NCBI GenBank assembly: GCA_021030915.1 | Contig: JAGEMR010000047.1 | Location: 62,001-126,000, forward strand | Reading direction: 5' to 3' | DNA length: 64,000 nucleotides | From: Astrothelium macrocarpum | Taxonomy: Eukaryota > Ascomycota > Dothideomycetes > Trypetheliales > Trypetheliaceae | Part shown: piece after piece, positions 31,272-43,194 of the stretch | Numbering within the stretch: position 1 is the first letter of the stretch | Layout: each line of letters starts with the position of its first letter | Notes under the pieces: generated by a model | Told to the model about the DNA's origin: nothing | Databases searched by the model: none | What the model saw: only the letters and a program-made list of their open reading frames with translations | Program-made: the position numbers and the translations under genes

Positions 31272-33574
31272 ATGGCGTTAGGCGGCTTATTTAACGGTAC
31301 TCGAGGCGGCGCCGACAAGGACGTTGTTGACTCGTCGAATCTCAATGAATATGATCCAGAGAAATCAAGCGGTAGCGGAGGCGATACTGGCCGTCGCATG
31401 AGTCGCATTGACAGACCAATTGTTAAGCCCATCGTAGTGGGCGGCGATGGCGACGACATGGCCGCTGTGCAGATGTCCGTGGATAAGCAGATGGAATTGG
31501 AGCAGGATAATGCGATCAAGTATCGGACTTGTGGCTGGTTCAAGGTGATTCGCCGCTTTTCTTGCACTGCTCTTGCTCTCTATTTGTTTTTGCGACTGCA
31601 AAGTGTGAAATGCAAAAGAAGTATAATGAAAGGGTTCGGTCACAATTCTGAGACCGTCCTGGTCTTATTCTGTCGTCGCCTTGTGTTCCATATTTCATTT
31701 CACCATGCAACTTCACGCTATCGGTATTTGATAGATTTTGAAGTCTTGATATCTAACATTGAACGCATTAATAGACTGCCGCGTTATTATTCTCCGAATA
31801 TATTTGCTTGGCCATCATGTCCTTTCCATATTCATACTCTATTCTGGGCCTTGTTCCTGGCCTGATTCTAACTGTCGTGGTTGCCGCTCTCGTCCTCTAC
31901 ACATCTCTGACTGTCTGGTGAGTCGCATTCCCTGAAGCAATCCACCAATTCTTTGTACCCCACCCGACCTCTCGCTTAGCTGATGTGACCGCTCAAAACT
32001 TGATGTGGTCCTAACCTCTCAGAAAATCTCTCTTAAGTGACCTCTCAATTTGCTCGTCTCACCTTTCATTTAGTCTTTCAAATCTATCAAATATGTTCGA
32101 AAGATGTTTTTAATATCTTCTAGATATATTCTAAACACGTTCAAAAAATTTGAGAGATAAAATGAAGGGTTAGATCAGCTCCGGATTTTGAGAGGTCATA
32201 TTAGCTAAGCGAGAGGTCTACCGACTTATAACCTCATCCACCACCAATACCTTCCCACTGACCACAATATAGGGAATTCTGCCTAAGACATCCTGAAGTT
32301 CGAGATGTCTGCGATATCGGACAGATGCTCTTCTGGGGTCAGAAATGGGCTTGGTGGTTCACCGCGGTGATGTTCATCTTGAACAACACCTTCATCCAGG
32401 TACAGCTCGTCTCCCATTTACTCACACAGCACTGTATGCTGTATGCGTGCAAAGTAATCCGAAAGACTGACTATCGTGATAAAGGGTTTCCATTGTCTCG
32501 TTGGATCCAAGTACCTGAACACCATGACGTACCCGAATCACATGATCTGCACTATCGCTTTCAGTGCGATCGTTGCCATTGTCTCATTCTTTGCATCGCT
32601 TCCTAGGACATTTTCGGGACTTGCACGACTTGCTACCGTCTCTGCCCTTTTCACATTTCTTTCAGTTCTTCTGGCCATGATATTTGCCGGGGTTGAGTCT
32701 CATCCCGCCGGGTACGTACCCGGAAATGAACCCCTGGTTCTGTCCGTTCCCAAGGCAGGTACTACATTTGTCATGGGCATGAACGCTTTTATGAACATCA
32801 GCTACACGTTTATTGGCCAGATTACGATACCGTCATTCATTGCGGAAATGAAGAACCCCAGGGACTTCCCCAAGGCACTTTGGGCCGTCACCATTGCCGA
32901 AGTGGTTGTTTTCTCGCTGGCTGGATCTATAGTCTATGCCTACACTGGCACCCAGTACAACACTTCGCCAGCTTTCGGTTCTTTGGGCAACGTGACCTTT
33001 CTTAAGATATCCTTCAGCTTCATGATCCCGACGATCATCTTCTTGGGTGTGCTGTATGCGTCTGTATCCGCACGTTTCGTCTTCTTCAGCATCTTTCAAG
33101 GGACTGTACACATGGGATCGCACACTGTCGTTGGCTGGGTTAGCTGGGCTCTTATCCTGGCAGCCCTCTGGGTCTTGGCATTCATCATTGCTGAAGTCAT
33201 TCCCTTCTTTTCGGATCTTCTAAGCCTAATGAGTAGTCTTTTTGATTCCTTTTTTGGGTTCATCTTCTGGGGCGTTGCATATCTTCGCATGCGGGCTGCA
33301 GACGACGGTCCTTACTTTTGGAAGGTTAGGGGCATCAAGGGCATACTTGGTGCTGTGTTCAACATCATTCTTATTGGCATTGGTCTACTATTTCTTACGG
33401 GCGGCACATACGTGAGTCAGACCCTGAATCTACTATAACAATGTGAAATCGGCCAGCTAACAATACTCGCAGGCTTCTGTCGAGAGTATCATTCAGGGCT
33501 ACGATTCGGCAAGTTTTAGCGGTCCATTCTCATGTGAGAGTAATGGCTTGCTGCCACCTACGTCACCTTCATAA
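31272..33574 (+). CDS. Amino-acid transporter, AAAP family (Neurospora Mtr / N-system type)
   Basis: Proton-coupled uptake of neutral or aromatic amino acids at the plasma membrane. Model: join(31272..31544, 31775..31917, 32273..32399, 32485..33411, 33473..33574), 523 residues. About 85 hydrophilic N-terminal residues precede the first helix, rebuilt as CGWFK-TAALLFSEYICLAI. Further joins give SLTVW-EFCLRHPEVRDVCD and NNTFIQ-GFHCLVGSKYLNTM, standard for this subfamily. About eleven membrane segments follow; the MNISYTFIGQITIPSFIAEM and NPRDFPKALW motifs are characteristic. The C-terminus has the subfamily's FSGPFSCESNG-like tail. Intron 2 is 355 nt because it carries a 253-bp inverted-repeat element (see 31966-32218); without it the intron would be about 100 nt. 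Confidence 0.9.
31966..32218. mobile_element. MITE-like element with 33-bp terminal inverted repeats, inside an intron
   Basis: Bases 31966-31998 and the reverse complement of 32186-32218 match at 30 of 33 positions; both begin GACCTCTCGCTTAGCT. The inside is AT-rich and has no coding frame; the motif TGACCTCTCAA recurs inside at about 32038. Size, ends and lack of coding capacity fit a miniature inverted-repeat element. I see no clear target-site duplication (left flank ends CACCC, right begins TACCG) and no second copy in the window. It lies wholly within intron 2 of the amino-acid transporter. Confidence 0.65.
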
Positions 33575-33914
33575 CACAGGACTGTAGGATAGCCTCCCAT
33601 CGTTTTTAATATCATTACTGTAAATTCTTCATCATTTTTTAGTAGAGACCAAATTACGATCCGTTGCCTGGCCAGGCATGCAATTATCTATGTCCATCTT
33701 AGGACTCTTCAACACACTATTTACGCTGAGCTGCAGCTGCACTATCCACGTCCACGAAAGCGTCTCTCAAATCCTAGCCCGGTTCATGAGGGCGTCCTTT
33801 GCACATTATCCAGTGTTGAAACCGATGAGCTCTATCCCTTACACCCCTTCTGCAAGCCTCTTCTCATTCGTCAAGTGGGAAGGTCGAGGTGCTACTGAGG
33901 GCCTCTTCGTTCGC
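33575..33914. other. Convergent intergenic region
   Basis: 3' ends of the transporter and Opi3; nothing else recognised. Confidence 0.5.
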
Positions 33915-34905
33915 TTAAAGCTCCTTTTTACCCTCTTGACTACTTCCTTCTGTAGCTAGCTTTGCTCGCTCGCGGTCTCTCTTGGCATAAATTTCCGCCG
34001 TGAAAGGACTTGAGTAGCGTCAACATCTTCCCAATCTCTGATGAAAAGGCATGACTCACTCTTCAAATTGCAGTGCCACGATGTAAACAGCCAGCACCTC
34101 ACACGTCAGTAAAAGTCCAGCAGGCTTTCCCATCCAGATGGCAGTGCCTGCGAAACTCATTGTGCTACCATAGTACATTGGCGCATCGGTGATGTTGAAA
34201 GGAAACGAAGAAACCTTGTCGTCCATGAGGATGCCAAAGTAATCACCTAGATAGGTGCCCGTGATTCCGAGTGCATACATGCTAGAGAGTACAAGGAGAT
34301 TACCTCCGCCAAATAGTAAGATGGCAAGAGCTTGGGGGATGGCACCTTGAAGGAAGGGATGTACAGGCTGGTCGCGGAGAGCTCGTTCGTAACTGAAATT
34401 GGAGCAGTTTCGTCAGCGCTTATTTTACTAGTTTCCGTCCTTTGTAACGAAAATCTTTTGACGCTGTGGAACGATTCTAGGGGGTTGGTGTTGACGTACA
34501 TGGCATCACGTATTAGACCAATTGAGAATATGGTGACAGCAAGGCCGTAGCAGCCGTATAATGATTTCCCTCCGAACAATTTTGTGATTGTTTTGTAATA
34601 ATATTCTATTCATAATTTCATGTTACCAGGGCTTTCAAGCAGCTTGTATTGGTCTTAATGCCAATGGCAGATACGAGACTATTGGCGTACGGACCTGATC
34701 TCGCTGCGCAACTATAAGATCATGTCAATAATTTGATGAAATGTAGAAATGATAAGCTCCGAAATTTCTTACTTCCAAAATGTTGGATTGAACGCAATAG
34801 CTGCAACCGCGACTGCCCACAAGTTAGGTAATCCGAAAACGCCTTTTTCTATTTCGGAATCTTACCCCAGAAGGTTGGCTGGCTAAAATCGATGGAGTTG
34901 ACCAT
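33915..34905 (-). CDS. OPI3: Phosphatidyl-N-methylethanolamine N-methyltransferase (phospholipid methyltransferase)
   Basis: Carries out the last methylations from phosphatidylethanolamine to phosphatidylcholine in the ER, using S-adenosylmethionine. Model: complement join(33915..34008, 34060..34392, 34500..34605, 34695..34711, 34773..34812, 34866..34905), 209 residues, six exons. Exon 3 is only 17 nt. The joins give FSQPTFWVAVAAIAFNPTFW, NCAARSEYYYKTITKLFGG, then IRDAIYERALRDQP. Conserved catalytic region: GTYLGDYFGILMD, FPFNITDAPMYYGSTMSFAG and GKPAGLLLTCEVLAVYIVA, with the QFEDPFTAEIYAKR end. Four hydrophobic segments match the PEMT fold. All splice sites are GT/AG and every phase agrees. 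Confidence 0.9.
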
Positions 34906-35264
34906 GTTTTAAGAGGGCGACAGAATGGAATCAGAGACTTTGGACCGGGAGCTTGAACTGCACGCAATAAATACTACGGTACTTTGGAGGTCTTAATTTT
35001 CCAAGACATGTGAGGAAAATTTAGATCATCACCAGGGAACAAAGCTACGTCATAACACAACTAGCCGTTACACACATCCGGGGAAAAGAGAATCTTCAAT
35101 CGCGTAAGTTTCAATCCCGTTCATTTACAGAATACTACATAGATAGCTGAGAGACGTCTTGAATTAACCCGTCTCCAAGCAATACTAGGGGTATATGTCA
35201 TCTCGAATGCCCTCAAACCACCTTAAGTATGCACAATAATGATATGCAGAATCCAAACAGAGCT
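34906..35264. other. Intergenic, Opi3 promoter / Rxt2 3' end
   Basis: Nothing beyond ordinary AT-rich spacer recognised. Confidence 0.5.
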
Positions 35265-36980
35265 TCATTGGCGCCTCTGTCTCGTCTTCTTTCCCGGTAG
35301 ATTCGTTTCATCATCTTCTTCCTCTCTGCCCTTGACAAGATCAGCATCGAGACCCCATTTTTCTTTATCGTACCAATCTTCTCCATCGCTCATCTCGCCC
35401 AGATGCCCTTCAGCCTTGCTCCATTCAAATACATTCTCCTTCATTCGATTGGCTCGTAGCAAACCAGTGTGCAGACTCTGAGCACCACGCAGGACTTCTT
35501 CTTGCTTTTGTACGTACATCAACAAGAGTTTTCGCGTCTCATCAGCTTCTGGTCCAGGAAGACCCCAGTCTTTGTCGGGTAAGGCAGAAGCGGGAACCGA
35601 ATAGATGGGATGTATCCATGTTTCTGGCGAGGCCGTCGGCGAAGACGATGGCTCTTTGGAGAGTGGAGCCTTGGCTTGAGCGCGTGTCGTCATACGATGT
35701 GACAAAGGTTCTGAACTTGTCGTGGCATCCTCTTCTCCTTCATCGTCTGCAGGCGCGTCCGGAAGGTCCTGATCACCACCAAGACCGCCGCTCTCAAAAG
35801 GGGCCAAGGCATTAGGTACCGTCGCAGCGTCTATTTCTCCATTGTTCTGCCCTATCTGTATCGCTCTTGAGTCGGGGTGGTTTGCATCGTTCACGAGAGA
35901 CGAAATCGACGGTAGATCGTGGTCTTCTCGAGGTAGCTGTGTGTCGCCATGTCGAAGCTCCTCGCTTTCATCAGCTCCCGTGATATTCCTTGTAGGAACG
36001 GATTCACCCTGACTAACAGCCTCAGCATTTGTTCCATTGAGGAGATTTTGATCCGGTGCGTCATGATCCACCGTGCCATTGTGATTCTGCACAGGGACTG
36101 GAGCTGATGCAAACTTGTCTTCTTCAGTTGTGGTAGCCATATCTCTAACGTACGAGTCTGGTGGCTGCAGGCCTTGGCCTGGCGATGCATTTGCTGTCGT
36201 CGTGCCCTGGGAACGAGCAAAAATCATGCGATCATTTTCAGTCTCAAAGGTCCCACATGGCGCCCATGTCTCGTCACCGCGAAGCTTGGTGAACATCTGT
36301 TTCATGCGCCATAATGCCGCACTTTCCCTCCGCACCATTTCCGCTGCGTTGTCTGCTAGTTCCCTGATTGCTTGAGAAGTGTATGGCACGGAGAGTGAAG
36401 GGTGTTTGGGAAGGTCGGCGACAGAAGTCAATGGGCCAAGGAGGTCTATAATGAATTCGGCTGGTCAGAAAATTCCAAGTCAATCCGGTTGGGAAACAAA
36501 CTCACCTTCAATGACGATGCCACTGTAAGGGTCACCGTCGTTAATTTCACCGTTCTCTGAGACTTCGTCGTCTTCGATCTCGTCACCATCCTCATCAAAC
36601 CTCACAGGATTCTTGTTGATGATGTCACGAGTGTATCCAGCATGCTCCACTTCCTGTTGCAAAAACTCCCTTAGCACACGTTTTCACACTGGCAATAAGG
36701 TGGCAGTTCAGTCTCCTACGCACTCTTCTATGTGCTTGTGGTCGGCTTGGATTATTGAGCTTTCCTCGCTGCACGTATTTTGCATTTCTCTTCATCTTGT
36801 TTCCGCGATTTGTGTATCCAGTTATAGACTCGTCCGAATCCGAGGCTGCAGTAACAGGAAAGCAAGATCAGCCAGGTCTTCGACGTGGGCAATCAGCAAA
36901 CGCTTACCATCATCTCCGCGAGAAATCGCCTTCTTCATGGCTCGGATGGTCTCCTCGATATATATTTGTTGTCCCGCCAT
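35265..36980 (-). CDS. RXT2: Rxt2-like subunit of the Rpd3L histone deacetylase complex
   Basis: Transcriptional regulator of the Rpd3L/Sin3 deacetylase complex in yeasts. Model: complement join(35265..36445, 36506..36665, 36724..36845, 36908..36980), 511 residues, four exons, introns of 60, 58 and 62 nt. The Rxt2 N-terminal domain is rebuilt as ETIRAMKKAISRGDDASDSD, NRGNKMKRNAKYVQRGKL, EVEHAGYTRDIINKNP.RFDEDGDE, and IEDLLGPLTSVADLPKHPSL with ALWRMKQMFTKLRGDETWAPC. A long disordered acidic middle follows, then a conserved C-terminal segment near DWGLPGPEADETRKLLLMYV, QKQEEVLRGAQSLHTGLL and MSDGEDWYDKEKWGL. Divergent from TRAPPC11, 462 bp apart. Confidence 0.87.
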
Positions 36981-37442
36981 TGTAACGGCTCTGGCGCTGG
37001 TAGAGTAAAGTAATAGTGGTAAGAGATGTGGAGCGGACCAGATTTGCGCGCCTCACGCATTTGTCGCAGACCTAAAGAAATTCGGTTGAGGCACGTTCGA
37101 GGCAAATTCGAGGAGGCAGTTTTCTCATGGCTGAGCGTGTACAACGGTTAAAGGGAAAGTTAAATTGCCATGAAGCTCAGCGAGGGTCAGGTACCGCCTT
37201 TGGCGCGGCATGACGATAGAGTACCGAATGCGCCCTGACAGCCCCAACAGCTCATCTACCTGCGGTACCTGCGGTGCCTACCACAACATGCTGCTTATTA
37301 AGTGTCCAGTCAACCATCATGTCCCTCACACGTCAACGTCAGCATGCCTTTCCCTGAAGATCAAGAAGCATATTTCTTGAAAGTGTGCCGAGGCTTGCCC
37401 GAATGGGTTACAGCTACACTTTACCTTGCCTCTTCCTAAAAG
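36981..37442. other. Divergent promoter region, Rxt2 / TRAPPC11
   Basis: Contains a short direct repeat near 37255-37280 (CCTGCGGTACCTGCGGTGCC). No gene. Regulatory meaning unknown. Confidence 0.4.
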
Positions 37443-40400
37443 ATGGATGACTATCCCGAAACATATGTTGCCCATAATTATCCACTGATAGTTCTCTCTG
37501 GCCTTGGAGGCCATGTGAATGAGACAGGCCCGGAACCTAGTCATCGTCTGCCTCATGGCGACGGAGCGACGGTTCACTCTGATTTGCCTTTGGTGACCAG
37601 TGAGCGAGCAGATGAGCTCCTATTTGATCTTTTGGCCGCCAGCAATGCCAAGAAGTCCAGGTCTGCAAAAGGGGAACCAAATGGCGCGAGCCTTGGTGCT
37701 TTCCAACTGGAGGCTGTTGGGAGGGTAGGTCTGGCTCACTCATTCACGCAAAAGCCATTCGAGGAAGTGGAAGCTTATTGAAAAACAGAAATATACCTTG
37801 CCCCCACGCAAAGCAGCTCCGCCTCCCAGTTCGCCTACAATGTCCCCTCAAAATAGCCAGTCTATGAATATCTCTGCTAGTCGAGCCCTTCATTCTCCAC
37901 TTTCTCCCCTTTCTCCGGGATCTCCTATCTATCCCGACGGCATCATGAGCCCGTTGTGGTTGGAGAAACATCAGTACAGCGTGCCCGCTGTCTTTGTGTC
38001 GTTCGTCAAATTTTCTTCGGATCCGACACGAAATAGTCTGAATGATAACCATCTAAAAAATGAGATCAACAACATCAAAGGCGTCTTTGCTCGGTCAGGT
38101 CATCGAACGCGCTATGCAGTTGTTTTGATTAGTGAAAAGACTATTCTTGAATCGCCAGACATTGAAGAACGGCTTTCAGTTATCAGAAGAGCTTCTGGAC
38201 TCGACCCCAAAACCTCACTATTCTTTTTGCCTCCCAATACATCCAGGGTAGAATTATCCACATTTGCTACAAGCCTTCTTTCTGCTCTCCAGCCGGTCTG
38301 TGTAGAATATTATCGAGATTTGACAAAGCATGCCCGGAGAAAAAAGAATCGCGGTACAGTGCCTCCACCTACTGCGCCACCAACCAAAGGCACATCTCAA
38401 GCCCTATCTGCCTTGGGTTGGAGTATCAGATATGATTTCAAAGGCGGCATTTTTGCTGAATTCCGTCAAGAAATGGAAGCTGCTGGGCGCAACCACACAA
38501 CGGCTTTGGATACTTTGCTCAGCTCTGATGGCATATTTGAGAGTACTCATAGCTGGTCTGGAAGATGGGACGAGGCTCGATTACTTGCAGATGCCCTTGC
38601 GCTACGCTTCATCAGATGCCTTCTTTGGAATAATCAGACTACAAGTGCCGTCCAATTTTGGATGAGATACCGTGATAGTATGAAATCCGTTCTCGACCGA
38701 CGTGGGAAAGGAACTGCAACGTATGGCTGGCAAGTCTGGCTTTCTAGGTGGGCAAAAATCATGGCGGAACTTATCCAACAAGTCAATGTCCAAAGCTTGA
38801 GATTACCGAATAATCGGACGAGCATTGATTCCAATGTCGTACAACAGGAAGTTTTGGTTTACGCACGAGCGGAAAAATTGTACCCTGTTGGTGAGCGGTT
38901 ACCACCTTGGCATCTGCTTGCACATCCAGGATACTGGTACTGGTTGTCGGCGCACTATAGTGTGAGTCGGAGAAGAATGGCAGAAGAGATACCCGAAGAA
39001 GATCGCACCTCGCCCGGTCAATCTCCTGCTACGAGGGTCGCCAGCAGATCACAAACATATGATTACTATCTTTGCCCTGAACCTCACGTCGAATATACGA
39101 TCGATCACGGCGTGAGAATTCGAGAAGCCTTGAATTTATCCAGTGATGAATTCTCCAGACGTGGTCAACGACGGCTGGCATGGCGGATTGATTTAGACTG
39201 CGCAAAGGAACTCATGAGAGCTAACAAGTATCTCGAGGCCTGCGATATACTCAAGACTGTTTGGCAAAAGATGACTTGGCGTATGGAAGGTTGGTGGAGA
39301 CTTGCATTTGAGGTGATTTGGACTCTGTACGAGTGTGCAGTTGCCTCTAAAGACTTGACGCTCGTTGTTGCAACGAACTGGGAACTCTTGAGTGATGGTA
39401 GGTATAGTGTAATAAACGGAAATGCTGCAAATATACTAAAACATAATTTAGTTTTCCCCATAAAGCTCAACCACATTTATGACTTGACGCATTGCACAGA
39501 TGTAATGTCAGCAGAATCGAGTGATGAAGAGGAAAAGCTAATGGTGTCTTTGCAAGGAGAAGACGTTTGTTCATTTGGTATGTCTTTCCTCGCACTGTCG
39601 AATTCCCACATACTAATCAACACCATAGTTTCTATATCGTTCAACTTTGCTACTGCAGAGGGCCATGTGGGAGAGAATACCTTGACTCAATACGTAATAA
39701 GCTCTTCCGCTCACAAGGACTCGGCTCCTGTAATCTTGTCCTCTATTTCAATGCAATTCGAAGGGTCGCTGGAACAAATACGAGTCAAACACCGTGGGAC
39801 CTCGGATTCAATGTCTGAGAAGCCCGAGAGAGCGAAAAAGATACAGCATATCACGTTAAGAAGCGAAATACAACGAAATTCTTCTCACATCCATAGCGGA
39901 TCTGCAGATCTAACTCTATATCCAGGCCGGACGATTATCCTTGAAAGTCCAATGATCTTCAGGGAAGCAGGCGAAGTACGTGCTATCCGAGCAAACCTTT
40001 CCATAGATGCGCCAGCGTTCAATGTCTATTACTCGGAGCCAGTCAGTATGAACGAGTCTTCTGGAGATTGGTACTTCGGTAATGCCCACGGCGTTCATAA
40101 GAGACGTCTACCTGTGGAAGACTCCTCAGCTATTATAATTCTTCCGAAACCACCAAAACTAGCGATCGACTTGCCAAGAATATCCAGCCAATACTACATT
40201 GGTGAATTTATCGCTCTGGAGGTCCAGCTCATCAACGGCGAAGAAGATGAGGCAAACGTAGATGCTCAAGTTCGGATTGTAGATACCTCCGGTCATGAAA
40301 TCTCCTGCAGCCGTGTTCTAGTCCCAGCAGAATCTGAGTCAGAGAATCGAACAAATGAAACATTGAGTGAATCTAATGAGATTGTGGAGATAAGGCGAAT

Positions 40401-41457
40401 GGAACCATCGAAAAGGCGGACAATTTTACTATCGTTCACGGTTCCAGACAATCCAACATCCCTTAGTTTGGAAGTCGAATGTTCGTACCACTTAGTCGGC
40501 GAGGTCGGCACCCCAATTTCGAAATCCTTCTCAGCCAATCTCGAAGTCAGCAATCCTCTGGAAGCAGACTATCAGGCATCTACCTATGTTCACTCTGAAC
40601 CTTGGCCCGATTTCTTTTCTGTTGACAAGATCCTTGAGCAGAGGCAATCAGACCCAAGTTCTTCCGCTTCTGAGTTTGATTCCGGGATAGCTCGCGCCTG
40701 GACCGTTTCTGCGCAAATAACGTCATTTGCGACTGACGACTTGTTCTTGAATAGCGTGGAGCTAGTTTGTCAAAAACTTCATGGCCCCGCGACGTTCACC
40801 ATAATTCCTCTCGAAGAACAATCTCCGTTACGCTTGGCTCCTACACAACAGAACGCGCGTCAATTCGAGCTTGTCGTGCGGACTGCTGACCCTGAAGAGC
40901 GACGCCCGATAACTCTGGGTCTGGCTTTGGATGTGACTTGGCGGCGCGCAGAAGCGGACGATTTACTAAAATTCAAAGCAAGCGGCAGTGACGCTGGAAC
41001 TACGGAAGACCAGCAAAAGCCAGTCACCACATCTCTCTTACTCTCACCTTTCGTTATTAGCAGCCCGGAGCCTCGTGCCATGTGCACGGCTTCTCGCCTG
41101 GAAAATGCGCTGCCAGACCACGCAGTCATCTTGCTAGAGTACACAATCGAAAATCCGACGATGCACTTTCTTACCTTTTCGACTTTAATGGAGGCGAGCG
41201 ACGAATTCGCATTTAGCGGTTCCAAGAGCACTGGTTTCAATCTTGTACCGCTTAGCAGGCATACGGTGCAGTATCACGTCATGCCTTTGTCTAGCAATGG
41301 AGAAGATTCGGACCAGGTCGTTCTGAGACCGGATCTGAAGATTACGGACGTTTATTTTGGGCAAACATTGAAGGTTATTCCGGGTAACGGCGTATCTGTG
41401 GATAAGGAAGGTATCTTTGTTGATTTAGGGTCTAGTGGTGGCAAAAGGGCGATGTAA
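37443..41457 (+). CDS. TRAPP complex subunit TRAPPC11 (foie gras / Gryzun domain protein)
   Basis: Vesicle tethering and Golgi trafficking subunit of TRAPP. Model: join(37443..37724, 37789..39577, 39629..41457), 1299 residues. Exon 1 carries the conserved start MDDYPETYVAHNYPLIVLSG; the first join gives EAVGRKYTLPPRKAAPPPSS. The foie-gras domain follows (VEYYRDLTKHARRKKNRGTV, GTSQALSALGWSIRYDFKGG, EFRQEMEAAGRNHTTALDTL), then beta-rich Gryzun-type repeats. The second intron (39578-39628) is 51 nt, has GTATGT, TACTAAT and ATAG signals, and contains no stop in frame, so a naive reading includes 17 spurious residues between EDVCSF and VSISFNFATAEG. The spliced version matches the family better. 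Confidence 0.9.
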
Positions 41458-41802
41458 AGATTGGTGACTGGGTGATGCTGCATAGATGTCATGGTCGCAC
41501 AGAGGAAGGTGAATAGAAGAAAATCAACGGCTTGCTGAAATCAGTGACATTTCGAATTTTTCGAACACGGAAAATTTAATTGTGGTAGATCCTGGGGTGA
41601 TGATAACGAAAGAGCCTGAGATTCGTTCAATAGATCTATCTCAGTACTGTCGGTTTTGGCCAGCTAGCAGTCTTGCCTCAATTGCATTGTGGTTTACTCC
41701 AGAGGGAGATTACTCAAGATCATGCGTTGGCTGGATCATTGTATAATTACAATTGTTTACAAGACAATTTTATCGCCTGAGGTATTGAGACCTCTATACA
41801 GA
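41458..41802. other. Convergent intergenic region
   Basis: 3' ends of TRAPPC11 and the PIN-like carrier gene; nothing else seen. Confidence 0.5.
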
Positions 41803-43194
41803 CTACGTTTTCGCCATTGCCGCCTCTGATGCACTCAAACTTCCCACAACCGCAAAACAGATAAGCGGTGAAATCACGTAGGAAATGGTCAAAAACTTGG
41901 CAATGGTCATCTTCTCCTTTTCATCACTGCCATTTACATCCGCCAAGGCGGACAGCTTCAACGCCGGCGGTCCAGTCGGCATCAACATCATCGCAAACCA
42001 CAAGATAGGATCCCTGCCAATCGTCTCCGTCTTCGTTGCCAGCATATAGATGAACGGAATAGAAATTGCGGGCCACAGCACCAACCTCACGAAAGTGATG
42101 GTCACCATGGGTACCCACGGGGCACTGCCGCTCTCTTCGCCCTTCTTCATCTTCATCATCGACTGCGATAGCTTGACGCCGACGACAATAACTTGCAGCG
42201 CAGCGAAGAGATCGCCAATGTTTTTGATCGATGTCGTCAGCCACGCATTGAAATAGCCACCCTTTTCAGTGCTGTTAAAGAAGACCTGGTGGAGCGGCGG
42301 AGTAAGGCCGATGATAGCACCAATGACGGCTCCAATGACGGGTGCGTTGACGAACTGGTAGAGAAATGAGAGTGTCTTTTGGACAAAGGGTGGGAGACTC
42401 TGGAAGAACTCGGATGAGCGCCGAGAGGCACGACGAGCAGCGTTGTCTGATGATTGAATGACGCGGTGAAGCAAGAGCGAGGTTTCTTCATGAGCGGTTT
42501 CATGGTTTTCTTCATAGCTTGGACGTCTGGCGTGTTCGACATCGTTGGCGCCATCTGCAGCCCTTCCGTTTTGGGGGTCGTCATCGTGCTTGTCGTTGGA
42601 AGAATCAGGTGCGTCTTCTTCATGTCCATTTAGGAGGGCAGGACCAATGGCAAAGGTGAGTGAGTTGCCAATCATTGCATTAACGAGGAAATAGGATTTG
42701 GCTCTCTCAATGGCGTCAGACATTGAGTCATTGGAGGACATGAGAAGACTGGAGAGAATCCCAGTAGCACTGAGAGATTGCACCAGAAGCAGCGGGAGAG
42801 AGGTGGTGTTGTTGAATGCGATTGCAGGAGTCACCCAATGCGGCATCTTGAATACTTTGACAAGCACAAATCCAAGGCCCATTGATACAACATTGTAGAA
42901 AATTGCCCATACTGAGCAACTCCATCAGTTAAGGAATTCCATAGAAATGACTTCAGAGGACCTACAGAGAATTGGAATATATCGCAATCCTGTATCCAAA
43001 TGCAATTGCGATCCGACATTATGAATCAGTAGAGCTGGTAGAAACAGTCGCACGCATGTCTTGGAAACTTCCTTGGAGGAAGCTTCGGAAAGGAGCTTGA
43101 ATTGAGCTGCTATAACGCCATAGGAGATGGTCAAAAGAACAGAGATAGAGGCCTGTAAAGCACCAAGAAAGGAGGTCACGATGCTTGAAGACAT
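41803..43194 (-). CDS. PIN-like / auxin efflux carrier family membrane transporter
   Basis: Membrane transport protein of the PIN-like superfamily (related to yeast Ecm3-type proteins); substrate in fungi unknown. Model: complement join(41803..42911, 42966..43194), 445 residues, one 54-nt intron, rebuilding GLRYIPIL-LWAIFYNVVSM. N-terminal helices contain FLGALQASISVLLTISYGVI and CVRLFLPALLIHNVG, then FNNTTSLPLLLVQSL (the conserved N-S/T-LPL motif). A hydrophilic loop of about 80 residues with acidic and Ser/Arg stretches separates two bundles; the C-terminal half has VNAPVIGAVIGAIIGL, VVGVKLSQSM, and MMLMPTGPPALKLSALADVN. Confidence 0.88.

Noticed and set aside
39578..39628. Reading TRAPPC11 straight through this segment
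   Set aside because: The splice and branch signals are strong, and removal restores the expected SF-x-F-x-TAEG alignment.
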